Below are positions 17,848 to 26,525 of a DNA stretch of 64,000 nt, piece after piece. The notes beneath the pieces were generated by a model. It was given only the letters and a program-made list of their open reading frames with translations, was not told the origin of the DNA and made no database searches. The position numbers were made by a program, and so were the translations under genes. Positions within the stretch are counted from its first letter, which is position 1. Each line of letters begins with the position of its first letter. Origin of the DNA: Dyadobacter sp. NIV53 (GTDB lineage Bacteria > Bacteroidota > Bacteroidia > Cytophagales > Spirosomataceae); contig NZ_CP081299.1 of assembly GCF_019711195.1 (NCBI RefSeq), positions 6,482,501-6,546,500 of the forward strand, written 5' to 3'.

Positions 17848-20800
17848 ACATGGAAGCAGTAAGAGTCACCTTGCGCTGACCGTCTGCTATGTTATTATCA
17901 ATGACACCGATCGTAAAGGTTTTTTCATTTTCACCCGCTGCCAGGGAAATGGTTTCCGGCAGGACCAGTGTATTGGGTATACTTGCTGATAAATTGGCAG
18001 TAAAAGCAAATGATTTGCCAGTTGATGTCCTTCGCAAAGTTGCCTGGGTGGCATGAAGTCCGGCGGATTCTGAAATTGTATTGGTTTGTATTACAAGTTC
18101 AAGATTCGGTAAATCGTCGTCTTTCACCAGGATCGTCTTAGTCACAGGCTCGTGATTTGCTGCACCAGCTGTAAATGTAACGGCGAGGTCAATTTCGGGA
18201 ATATCATCCTGGGCCAGAATAACCGGTACATCAATACTCAATGCCCCCGCAGGAATAATTACCGTGGCAGGAACCGGAAACCTTACTGGATTAGCAGATT
18301 GAAAATAAACCGTAAGCGGGCTTGAGGGAGCCAGGCTGGTTTGTACCTTAAATGTTACTGTCTGTCCTTCCAGGGCACTCGCCGGTAAATTGGTGACAGA
18401 CAATGAAGCCAGATCATTGTCAAAAACTGTTATCTCACCTGATGCTCCCTGAAACCCTGAGGCCGAAACTTTAAGCTCGCTCGTTGCTGTTGATTCTGCT
18501 GTGCTGTTATCCGGAGCCTCAATTGTAAATGAAACGCCAGCCTGTCCGGCGGGAATTATTACAGATGCCGGAAATGAAAACCGGGATGCATTGTTAAGGC
18601 TGACAGAAACAGTTAGCGCATTGGCAAGTGAACCTGTCCTGTTAACTGTTGCTGAAATATCGTTGGAAGAACCTTCTGTTATCTGGCTGGATGATAACGA
18701 CAGGGTAAGCACTTTTTTGATTGTCCATGCAGTTTGCTGGATACCGGTATTATTTTCCTGTGTCCCGGGTGCTTCCTGGACCGAACTGCCGGCAATTAAT
18801 TCAACTACAAAAACAGCCTGATTCCCGACGTTTAGTTCGGCCGGAATAGTAACTGTATCGCTTCGTGAAATATGCTTTCCGGTAGCCAGGGTACTATTAT
18901 TAAAGACAGTAACCTGCCTGATCTGCGTCCTGTTTTCGCCTGATGGGGATTGTATATAGATCCGCTCGGTCCAGTCTGCTGGTGAAGGTGCCGTGCCATC
19001 ATTGTAAACATCCCAGGAAACATTAACCACCTCATTTGGCCCCGCACTTGACTTACCGGAAGTAACATTTTTTACAGCCAGGTCAGGATGCCCGGCAGAA
19101 ACAATGAAACTTTGCCGAATGGCAGCAGCTGGACTGTATATGTTGTTCCCTGATTGCGTAGCCTCTATGGTAACCGTACCTGCAGCCGTTAATGTAACCA
19201 GGGTTCCGTTTAGTGTAGCTGGCCCGGAAATAATCCTGAATGCTACTGGTAATCCTGACGATGCTGTGGCATCCGGATTGAAAGGTGCATCACCAAAAGT
19301 TTTAGGAGGGATTGGTTCAAAAGAGATTTCCTGGTTACGTTTTATAACATCAAATATCCTCTCGGCCTGGGCAGGTTTGAAAAAATCGTTCCCAGCCTGA
19401 AAAGCTTTTACCTTTACTTTTCCAACACTGCCGGTAAAAGTGATTGTATCACCGGACAACCTTGCAACGCCGGAAGATGGCTGTGTGGTAATAGTATAAG
19501 TTACCGGTAAACCCGAAGATGCTGTGGCTCCAACGACCAGAGTACCATTCGGGTATTGATCTGGAATCACAGGAAAATCTATCGTTTGTTCGGCTGCCAG
19601 TATTTGTTTCGTATCAAAGGTAGAAACCGGCCCCGCAAGTTCATAACATGCCCGTCTGGCTACAACCTGCCATTTATAAACTTTTTCATCTGCGATAACG
19701 AATGGGTCGTTGCTTGTATAGCTCGTAGATGCAATATCTTTAATTACCGGTATTGCCGGCCTGGTTTCATTTTCAGGCCATATATAAAGGTCATATAACG
19801 ACGCATCTTTTACCGCAGACCACGAAAAAGTCAAAGGCAGGTTTACATCGGTTTTTCCATTGGCCGGAAGCAGATTTTGAAAATTTCCGGTAAGCGGGCT
19901 ATTAATGACTTTGACCTTTAAAGTTTTAACAGAATCATCCGCCGCACATACTCCGGTATATTTCACTTTGAGTACAAATGAACCTTCTGCATTCCAATTG
20001 ACCGATGCCAGGTTTTGATCTGCCGAAAGGGCGCCGCCCCCGGAAAGTGACCACACATACTTCTCAACATCTGTGGCGTAATTGTTTAAAGCATATTGTT
20101 TGCTGCCAAAGCAAACCAACGTATCTCCCGTAATGGTGAAGGCCGGAGGCGTGGCGCGGATGGTTAAGTCAGTATTGTTTGAAGCACTGGTCCTTTCAGG
20201 ATTGCTGGCTATTATCCGGATCCTGTATGCAGACCCTGGTGTTACTTGAGGTACCACAGCTTCGATTGTTCCTGATTTGGTACCTGATAACGTTCCAATT
20301 ACCCGTGGAGAACTGAAACTCCCGTTTATATCGGATAACTGTGCTGTAAAAATATTATCTGCTGAAAAATTCCCGTTTACTGTAAAGGGCACCGAAACAG
20401 AACTTCCTGTGCATAAGATTTTATTGATCTGCCCTATTGTAACGAAAAGTCCGGTAGGAGGTTCTATTCTGAAGGTGTTTGAATGTGCAATACTCCAGTT
20501 GTCGTTTTCATCCTGCGCCCTTATAAAAATTAAATGATCACCCAATGAAAGTGTATTGTCTTCTATTTCAAAAGCAATATTTTTAATATCAGTACCAGAT
20601 GTAATAGCGATTCTTTTGCCTTTTCCAAAGCCCGGATCTTTGTCTATGAAATATTCTACCCTGCTTATTTCGGATAACGTGTCTGAAACGGGTAAAGTAT
20701 TTTTATAAAATGATCTGCCGGCTGTCAGCCCCCAATTTCCTTTTGCATCTTTAAAACGGATATGTAACTGATGAAAACCCTCGTCAGAACCGGATATATC

Positions 20801-21766
20801 AGCTAGAAATGCAATGTTGTTTACATCCGTACCGGCGGTCACAGCAATGGCAGTTCCTTTCCCAAATCCGGGATCGCTATCTAAAAAGTACTCACCCTTT
20901 ACAATTTTTTCTGGTCCGGTACTATTCGGGTTCAGATTTTCTTTGTAAAAAGTACGAAGGGATGTCTGGCTCCAGGAGCCGTTATCATCCTTGAATCTGG
21001 CATAGATATTATGAAAACCTGTGGGAAACGGGGTAATATCAATTGCCAGGGAAATCTGTCCGGGTTCTGCCGATGGGGAAACAGGAATATTGGTTCCTTT
21101 CCCAAATCCGGGATCTGTATCAATAAAATATTCTCCTTTTACAACCTTAGACAGTAATGTGGAGCCGGGAATCAGGTTTTCTTTAAAAAATGAGCGGGCA
21201 GGTGTTAAGCTCCATTTTCCATTTTTGTCTTTAAAACGTACTTGCAGTGTATGAAAACCATGTTCCAGTGAAGTAATGTCAAAGGCAAAAGAAACTTTAT
21301 TCAGGTCCGTTCCGGGTGTCAACGGAATATTGGTTCCTGAACCGATACCCGGATCGGTATCTATAAAATACTCGCCTTTTATAATATTTGGAATTACTGA
21401 AATGTCAGAACTTAAATTTTCCTTATAAAAAGTGCGTGTACCTGTCAATGACCAGCCACCCCTGGTAATGGTGGTGTTATCATTTAATTTTTCCTGATAA
21501 GGTTTTATAAAAGACCTTACGAACAGGTTATGAAAACCAAAGGAAAAGGTATTAATATCAACCGGGAATGATGTACTTACGTCCAGTTCTGATTTAAACG
21601 GTACATTCACACCACGGCCAAAACCGGGGTCCGCATCTATATAATATTCAATCTTTGAAACCTGTTGCGCCTTAATCGCAAAAGAAAAAAACAAAGACAT
21701 AAAGATGTCGCAAATAATGTAAGGAATTGGCGTAAAAGTCTGGTCATAACAATTGCAGTTCAGCAA
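17711..21766 (-). CDS. Giant surface protein, N-terminal part (frameshifted at about 17758-17760)
   Basis: 1,351 codons: a hydrophobic N-terminal stretch ending near AIKAQQ (probable signal peptide), five tandem ~80-residue repeats opening with EYFIDxDPGFGKG (residues 40, 132, 212, 292, 371), Ig/PKD-like and FN3-like segments, two MBG-like repeats (ATASSGLPV twice), a CARDB domain, then three Calx-beta domains ending in 'DITINDNDGP'. The last codons (SLAVDRN...) are out of frame: dropping one base from the CCC run at 17758-17760 restores 'GPSLQLTVTQQTFPEG', the start of the next Calx-beta domain. The gene pair thus reads as one protein of about 4,416 residues with a single-base insertion, real or from sequencing. 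It follows the beta-helix gene by 38 nt, probably in one operon. Confidence 0.85.
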   Translation of the reverse strand: MLNCNCYDQTFTPIPYIICDIFMSLFFSFAIKAQQVSKIEYYIDADPGFGRGVNVPFKSELDVSTSFPVDINTFSFGFHNLFVRSFIKPYQEKLNDNTTITRGGWSLTGTRTFYKENLSSDISVIPNIIKGEYFIDTDPGIGSGTNIPLTPGTDLNKVSFAFDITSLEHGFHTLQVRFKDKNGKWSLTPARSFFKENLIPGSTLLSKVVKGEYFIDTDPGFGKGTNIPVSPSAEPGQISLAIDITPFPTGFHNIYARFKDDNGSWSQTSLRTFYKENLNPNSTGPEKIVKGEYFLDSDPGFGKGTAIAVTAGTDVNNIAFLADISGSDEGFHQLHIRFKDAKGNWGLTAGRSFYKNTLPVSDTLSEISRVEYFIDKDPGFGKGKRIAITSGTDIKNIAFEIEDNTLSLGDHLIFIRAQDENDNWSIAHSNTFRIEPPTGLFVTIGQINKILCTGSSVSVPFTVNGNFSADNIFTAQLSDINGSFSSPRVIGTLSGTKSGTIEAVVPQVTPGSAYRIRIIASNPERTSASNNTDLTIRATPPAFTITGDTLVCFGSKQYALNNYATDVEKYVWSLSGGGALSADQNLASVNWNAEGSFVLKVKYTGVCAADDSVKTLKVKVINSPLTGNFQNLLPANGKTDVNLPLTFSWSAVKDASLYDLYIWPENETRPAIPVIKDIASTSYTSNDPFVIADEKVYKWQVVARRACYELAGPVSTFDTKQILAAEQTIDFPVIPDQYPNGTLVVGATASSGLPVTYTITTQPSSGVARLSGDTITFTGSVGKVKVKAFQAGNDFFKPAQAERIFDVIKRNQEISFEPIPPKTFGDAPFNPDATASSGLPVAFRIISGPATLNGTLVTLTAAGTVTIEATQSGNNIYSPAAAIRQSFIVSAGHPDLAVKNVTSGKSSAGPNEVVNVSWDVYNDGTAPSPADWTERIYIQSPSGENRTQIRQVTVFNNSTLATGKHISRSDTVTIPAELNVGNQAVFVVELIAGSSVQEAPGTQENNTGIQQTAWTIKKVLTLSLSSSQITEGSSNDISATVNRTGSLANALTVSVSLNNASRFSFPASVIIPAGQAGVSFTIEAPDNSTAESTATSELKVSASGFQGASGEITVFDNDLASLSVTNLPASALEGQTVTFKVQTSLAPSSPLTVYFQSANPVRFPVPATVIIPAGALSIDVPVILAQDDIPEIDLAVTFTAGAANHEPVTKTILVKDDDLPNLELVIQTNTISESAGLHATQATLRRTSTGKSFAFTANLSASIPNTLVLPETISLAAGENEKTFTIGVIDNNIADGQRKVTLTASMFVSSCGCNTPPASSGSVSADITINDNDGPSLAVDRNAANISGRTA

Positions 21767-21804
21767 TTACATGTTGAATAAAAATTTCAGAAACGGGAAT
21801 ACTG

Positions 21805-22860
21805 TCAGTTGTTTGACCTTACTTTTAAAGTAACATCAATCGGATCGTTCGTGCTGCCAACTGGTTGGTTCTCAAATGAGTAAATAGACGGAACGGGCGG
21901 AATGCCAGAGAGTTTGTATGTAGAATAACTACCAAATATTCCACAATCAATTGGATTAGCGGTAGTACTGCCATATCCTGCTCCTATTGCAGGAGATCCT
22001 GATTTTAGTTTCCATTTAGCATCTGACGAACCTGTTGCCACGAAAACTTTGGTCATGTCAATGCTGGATTTATTTCCGTTGGTTGTACCAAATTGCGTAC
22101 CGGAGCCAATGTTATTAGCAACCAGATTACCTGCTCCATCAAAGAATCCGGCAAATAAAATGTTATTGGTAACGCTGCTGTTATACGTAAGTACTTTACC
22201 GCGCCGGAAAATATTGTTCTGAACAAGCAATATTGCATTTGCGCTGGCAGTTAAACATACATTTTCGGTTTCTTCGCCAAAGTATTGAGGAACGGTGATA
22301 TAATTATTGGTAATTAAAATTCCGGTTGAAGGATAAGCCACGTTTACGGTAAGCCCGTAGTTCTGTGATATGATAATGTTTTTGGCACCAATTGCGCCAT
22401 TGTTCTGAACGTAACTAATATATACTGAACCAATCCCCCAATCCGGTTCAGCTCCGTTTGGGGACGAAAATTTATTTCTTTTAATTACAATGTCATTGGA
22501 ACTGACAGAAATAGTCCCGCCCCAAAAATCAATACCCATCACTTCGGATCCCGCTGATCCTTCCTGGTAACTGATTCCCTGAATTTTAGCTGACAAGGTA
22601 ATAGCCTGAAATCCGGTATTTTGATCTAAAAAGTAACCCGGACCTATTATTACTAATTTCTTGGTGGAACTCAGGCTGCCATAATCATTAGGAGAACCTT
22701 CCAGGTGTAAAGTATCACCGGATTTTGCTCCGTCATGTGCTGCCTGTACTGTGGTAAAATCTGCCAAAATTCCATTATTGTTATTTACACGCCAGATTTT
22801 AGCATTGCAGCATAGTGAACTAAGCAGGAAGATTCCTGACAAGAGAGAAAGTTTTTTCAT
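21805..22860 (-). CDS. Secreted right-handed beta-helix protein
   Basis: 351 residues with a clear signal peptide (MKKLSLLSGIFLLSSLCCNA). The body is rich in short beta repeats with Asn ladders ('NDIVIKRNKFSS', 'GILITNNYITVPQ', 'ILLVQNNIFRRG'), as in parallel beta-helix proteins related to pectate lyase folds; the opening 'FTTVQAAHDGAKSGDTLHLEG' matches the usual first coil. No lyase active-site arginine cluster can be pointed out, so an enzyme role is unproven. It is first in the operon with the giant T9SS protein (38-nt gap), which suggests a shared role at the cell surface. A perfect palindrome sits 31 nt upstream of its start. Confidence 0.85.
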   Translation of the reverse strand: MKKLSLLSGIFLLSSLCCNAKIWRVNNNNGILADFTTVQAAHDGAKSGDTLHLEGSPNDYGSLSSTKKLVIIGPGYFLDQNTGFQAITLSAKIQGISYQEGSAGSEVMGIDFWGGTISVSSNDIVIKRNKFSSPNGAEPDWGIGSVYISYVQNNGAIGAKNIIISQNYGLTVNVAYPSTGILITNNYITVPQYFGEETENVCLTASANAILLVQNNIFRRGKVLTYNSSVTNNILFAGFFDGAGNLVANNIGSGTQFGTTNGNKSSIDMTKVFVATGSSDAKWKLKSGSPAIGAGYGSTTANPIDCGIFGSYSTYKLSGIPPVPSIYSFENQPVGSTNDPIDVTLKVRSNN

Positions 22861-22890
22861 GTAAGTTGAGTGTTTTAGCTTTACAATTTA

Positions 22891-22906
22891 AAAGTATAGA
22901 TACTTT
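22891..22906 (-). promoter_or_regulatory. Palindrome over the presumed promoter of the surface-protein operon
   Basis: AAAGTAT-AG-ATACTTT, perfect 7-bp arms, 31-46 nt upstream of the beta-helix gene. Read on the minus strand it includes TATACTTT, close to the -7 element used here, so an operator overlapping the promoter is possible. Confidence 0.4.
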
Positions 22907-23366
22907 CTTGCTATTTCAATTACTTTCTATTCTATGACGACGATACTTATTAAACGGCTAATTAATGGCTCATTCAGGCTGAATGGCCATTTATTTCCCA
23001 AAGCAATAAAATGAAAGTAAAGTTTAATATCATTCTGGTTGCATCCTGCTATACGAAAGACCCATATAGCTATTACTTAATCTAACGCCGGTTAAATGCT
23101 TCGGTGTAAGTTAATGTGTTGTTCACACTTTCGGATTATGTTCTTGCCAGAGTTACAGTAGTGGGCCGTTCTTTCGTCCGCAACTTATCCCGGCCATTGT
23201 ACAGGATTAATTCAAAGAATGGAAACAGGTATAAATCGGGAAGGACAGATATTATATAGTATAACTTATTTATTAGTTTTTAAACTAATAAATAAGTTAT
23301 ACATTTAGCCCGTAATAACCGGGATAGGACTTTATCTAATTATCTGATCATAAATTCACGTTGGCC
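22907..23366. other. Divergent intergenic region with a long palindrome
   Basis: About 460 nt between divergent genes. It contains no credible ORF; its main feature is the 44-nt inverted repeat at 23259-23302, listed separately. Confidence 0.5.
23259..23302. repeat. Near-perfect 44-nt AT-rich inverted repeat
   Basis: Two 21-nt arms (23259-23279 and 23282-23302) are exact reverse complements around a TT centre; they begin GTATAACTTATTTATTAG. It lies between divergently transcribed genes, 65 nt upstream of the permease start, so it cannot be an ordinary terminator of either neighbour. A large operator, a cruciform, or the hairpin tip of a small mobile element are options. Confidence 0.75.
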
Positions 23367-25790
23367 ATGATACGGAATTACATCAAAATTGCCTGGCGTA
23401 ATCTGCTAAAGGATAAATCGATTTCGTTCATCATGATATTTGGGTTAGCTTCTGGTATAGCTGCTTTTCTTTTAATCACCCGGTACGTATTCTCTGAGTT
23501 TAGTTATGATGAATTCCATACCAAGGCAGAAAATATCTATCGTATCCGGCTCGATGATTACAAGCAGGGTGTTCTGACGAATAGCAGTGTAATCAGCTAT
23601 CACGCCGAAGCTCCGGCCCTGAAAGAAGCGTTTCCTGAGGTCGAAAATTTCGTTCGGCTGCACCGGGCAGATGGTATGATCAGTTACCGGAAACCAACGG
23701 GTGAAGTGGTCAGTTATTATGAAAAAAAGGCATTTTATGCTGACTCATCTTTATTCAATATATTTTCATTCCCCTTGCTGAAAGGTTCTGCCAGCCAGGT
23801 GTTACGACGGCCTGAGTCGGTTGTAATTTCTGAAACGATGGCACATAAATATTTTGGCCGGCAAAATCCGATGGGCAAAACGCTTCGTTTAAGTACAGAT
23901 TGGCAGGGGGGTGACTTCGTGGTGGAAGGCATATTTGCTGATATCCCGGCAAACAGTCATATCCATTTCGATTTTGTTTTTTCCATCCGTAATCTGCTTA
24001 AAAATCAACAGTTTGCCACGGGAGGCTGGTACTGGACCAATTTCTATACATATCTGCTCCTCAAACCAGGCACTTCGCACAAAGCGTTACAGGGCCGGCT
24101 GTCCGGTATTATCGAAAAGCATATTGGCAAACAACAGAAGAAATACAAGGTCCGGCAAACTTTTGTTTTACAACCTCTCACTGCAATTCACCTCTATTCC
24201 CAAACGGCCACGGAGGTTGAAGCAAACGGAAAAATTGGTATCATGTATGTACTTATCCTGGTTGCTTTCCTGATTCTGGCCATTGGCTGGCTTAATTATA
24301 TCAACCTGGCCACTGCGAGAGGTATTGAAAGGGCAAAAGAGGTAGGAGTTCGAAAAGCAATGGGTTCTGAAAAAGGACAATTGATCCAGCAGTTTTTTGT
24401 TGAATCCGTGGGTTTTAATCTGTTAGCCGTAGTAATTGGCATTGGTCTTTTTTTACTTGTGCAGACGATCTTTAATGACCGGATTCAGGGTACCAATGGC
24501 TTTTCAATGCTTCAGGAGCCCAAATTTTGGATCGTATGCTTAACGGTAGTTTGTCTGGGGTTCTTTCTTTCCGGATTTTATCCCGCGTTTATCCTTTCCT
24601 CGTTCAAACCAATTGCCATTTTAAAAGGGTATTTGCCTAAAAAAACAGGGGGTGAATCTTTTCGCAGGGCCTTGGTAGTGTTTCAGTTTACCGTTTCGAT
24701 TTTCCTGATCATTGCCACATTGGTTATTAACCGGCAGCTTACTTTCATGCAGCAGCAGGATTTAGGAATGAACATCGACCAGAAGCTTATTATTAAAGCC
24801 CCCAAAGTGTTACGTACGGACAGCTTTACCAATGACATTCGCTTTTTTAAGGATCAGATGTTAGCGAATACCGGTGTCCTGCAGGTGGCGGCTTCTTCCG
24901 AAGTTCCGGGGCAGGAAATTTTCTGGACAGACGAATGGCAACGGTTCCATGAGGCTGCCGCCGGTTATAAACTGTGCAGTATGCTGGCTGTTGACGAAGA
25001 TTTTATTCCGGCCTATAAAATCAGGTTGTTGGCGGGGCGAAACTTCAGCAAAGAGTTAATACTTGATAACGACGTGGTTATCATCAACAAAAGCGCGTTA
25101 AAGGCTTTTAGGTTCGCAACCGCGGAACAGGCAATCAATCAGGAAATTGGCAACGTACTACCTAAAAAGATTATTGGCGTCGTGAATGATTTTCATCAGC
25201 AATCCCTGAAAACGGCAAACCGTCCCATTATTTTTCAACATATTCCCTGGAATAGCAGCTTTCTGACGATAACGTTACGAAACAATAATGTAAGGCAATC
25301 GATAAGTACGTTGCAAAAGACCTATCTCGAAGCGTTTCCCGGCAATGCATTTGAGTTCTTTTTTCTGGATGATCATTTTCAGCGACAGTACGAATCTGAT
25401 GAACGGGTAGCCTCTCTGTTTAGCTGGTTCGCACTGGTAGCGATTAGTATTGCCTGTTTGGGTCTTTTGGGTCTGGCTATGTTCACGGCTAAAAATCGCA
25501 CTAAGGAAATTGGTATCCGAAAAGTACTCGGAGCCAGCGTTGGCAGTGTTGTCATGCTGCTATCCAGGGATTTTCTTAAGCCAGTGGGCCTGGCAATTAT
25601 TGTAGCTTCCCCACTTGCCTGGTACGCTATGACCTGGTGGTTACAGGACTTCGCTTATAAAACGGATATCAGTTGGTGGACATTTTTAGTAGCCGGTGGG
25701 TTAGCGATTGGAATTGCCCTGATCACCATAAGTTTTCAAAGTGTCAAGGCAGCTTTGATGAATCCTGTCAGGAGTTTACGCAGTGAATAA
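23367..25790 (+). CDS. FtsX/MacB-type ABC transporter permease
   Basis: 807 residues from ATG 23367; the TTG at 23361 would only add two residues, and MIRNYIKIAWRNLLKDKS is the usual N-terminus of this family. Order: N-terminal helix (20-40), MacB_PCD periplasmic domain, FtsX domain with 'REVGVRK'-like 'AKEVGVRKAMGSEKGQ', a second periplasmic domain, and a second FtsX domain with 'TKEIGIRKVLGAS', ending MNPVRSLRSE. It is a paralogue of the truncated permease at the start of the window. No ATPase gene is adjacent; such permeases probably share an unlinked MacB-like ATPase. Monocistronic. Substrate unknown. Confidence 0.92.
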   Translation: MIRNYIKIAWRNLLKDKSISFIMIFGLASGIAAFLLITRYVFSEFSYDEFHTKAENIYRIRLDDYKQGVLTNSSVISYHAEAPALKEAFPEVENFVRLHRADGMISYRKPTGEVVSYYEKKAFYADSSLFNIFSFPLLKGSASQVLRRPESVVISETMAHKYFGRQNPMGKTLRLSTDWQGGDFVVEGIFADIPANSHIHFDFVFSIRNLLKNQQFATGGWYWTNFYTYLLLKPGTSHKALQGRLSGIIEKHIGKQQKKYKVRQTFVLQPLTAIHLYSQTATEVEANGKIGIMYVLILVAFLILAIGWLNYINLATARGIERAKEVGVRKAMGSEKGQLIQQFFVESVGFNLLAVVIGIGLFLLVQTIFNDRIQGTNGFSMLQEPKFWIVCLTVVCLGFFLSGFYPAFILSSFKPIAILKGYLPKKTGGESFRRALVVFQFTVSIFLIIATLVINRQLTFMQQQDLGMNIDQKLIIKAPKVLRTDSFTNDIRFFKDQMLANTGVLQVAASSEVPGQEIFWTDEWQRFHEAAAGYKLCSMLAVDEDFIPAYKIRLLAGRNFSKELILDNDVVIINKSALKAFRFATAEQAINQEIGNVLPKKIIGVVNDFHQQSLKTANRPIIFQHIPWNSSFLTITLRNNNVRQSISTLQKTYLEAFPGNAFEFFFLDDHFQRQYESDERVASLFSWFALVAISIACLGLLGLAMFTAKNRTKEIGIRKVLGASVGSVVMLLSRDFLKPVGLAIIVASPLAWYAMTWWLQDFAYKTDISWWTFLVAGGLAIGIALITISFQSVKAALMNPVRSLRSE

Positions 25791-26277
25791 GGTTGGGTTT
25801 GGCTTATGTAAAACCATGTTTTAGATAACGCCTAAGATAAACCATGGCCGCGTGCATCGCATAAACGCTCTTTTTTTCAGGATAATACATAATGGTTTCA
25901 CGTCTCGCAATGAAGGGTTTTCTTAAACTTTAAAAACTTTGGAATAATTGAAGGCAGCAGAAAGGCGATTTCAATCAATGATAGCTTCGCGAATTCCTGG
26001 TAGTTTGAATCCCAATATTATCATTGTGTAACCAAGCGTTTTTATGTCTGTTTTTGATTTATCTTGTCTGTGTAATCTCAATCATACTTTTATCGGATCC
26101 GGATTCCGGAAAACGGGAGCTCACAGGCCCGCAGCAGGTTAACTTAACTTGCTATGTCCATTTACTAAAAGATGATTGCAGCGCAAAAGCAGGTCTTACC
26201 TGTCTTAGATTGATCCTGAAGATATCTCAAAGAAGTAATTGCACTTGATGCGCCCATTTCTTTGTTGCAGATTGCCA
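25791..26277 (+). other. Intergenic stretch upstream of an orphan terminator
   Basis: About 490 nt after the permease. The only open frame of note is 26024-26248 (TTG start, 74 codons, eight cysteines, hydrophobic N-terminus), ending 30 nt before an intrinsic terminator; its start codon and codon use are unconvincing. The region may be a long 3' UTR or hold a small RNA. Confidence 0.3.
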
Positions 26278-26303
26278 GGCGGCCAGCAATGGCCGCCATT
26301 TTT
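26278..26303 (+). terminator. Intrinsic terminator, plus strand
   Basis: GGCGGCCA, loop GCAA, TGGCCGCC, followed by ATTTTTAATTT. A strong 8-bp GC stem with a tetraloop and a T tract only on the plus side. The nearest annotated plus-strand gene ends 490 nt upstream. Confidence 0.8.
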
Positions 26304-26378
26304 AATTTGAGTTAAAAGGTGAGACTTTTGTTTTGCAAGTGCAGATGATGTTGTAATTGCTTTCATGTTAAGGAGCAT

Positions 26379-26510
26379 TTAATCGCTTGTTTTGATTTTC
26401 ACTTTTGCATTGATAAAATTACAATCAGGCCAGATCCGGTTCATATAATTCACACCTTTTTTGTGATCGTGGATCACGATATGGCCGTTTTTTTCTTTCC
26501 GGATCAGCAT
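26379..26510 (-). CDS. Small 43-residue hypothetical protein at the end of the glycosylation operon
   Basis: An ATG-to-TAA frame starting 15 nt after the stop codon of the last glycosyltransferase gene, on the same strand. The product is charged and soluble-looking (begins MLIRKEKNGHIVIHDHKK, ends KVKIKTSD) with no signal peptide or membrane segment. I do not recognise a family. Its close spacing to the operon and balanced composition argue for a real gene; the short length keeps confidence moderate. Confidence 0.45.
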   Translation of the reverse strand: MLIRKEKNGHIVIHDHKKGVNYMNRIWPDCNFINAKVKIKTSD

Positions 26511-26525
26511 AAAAACTTTCCTTAA

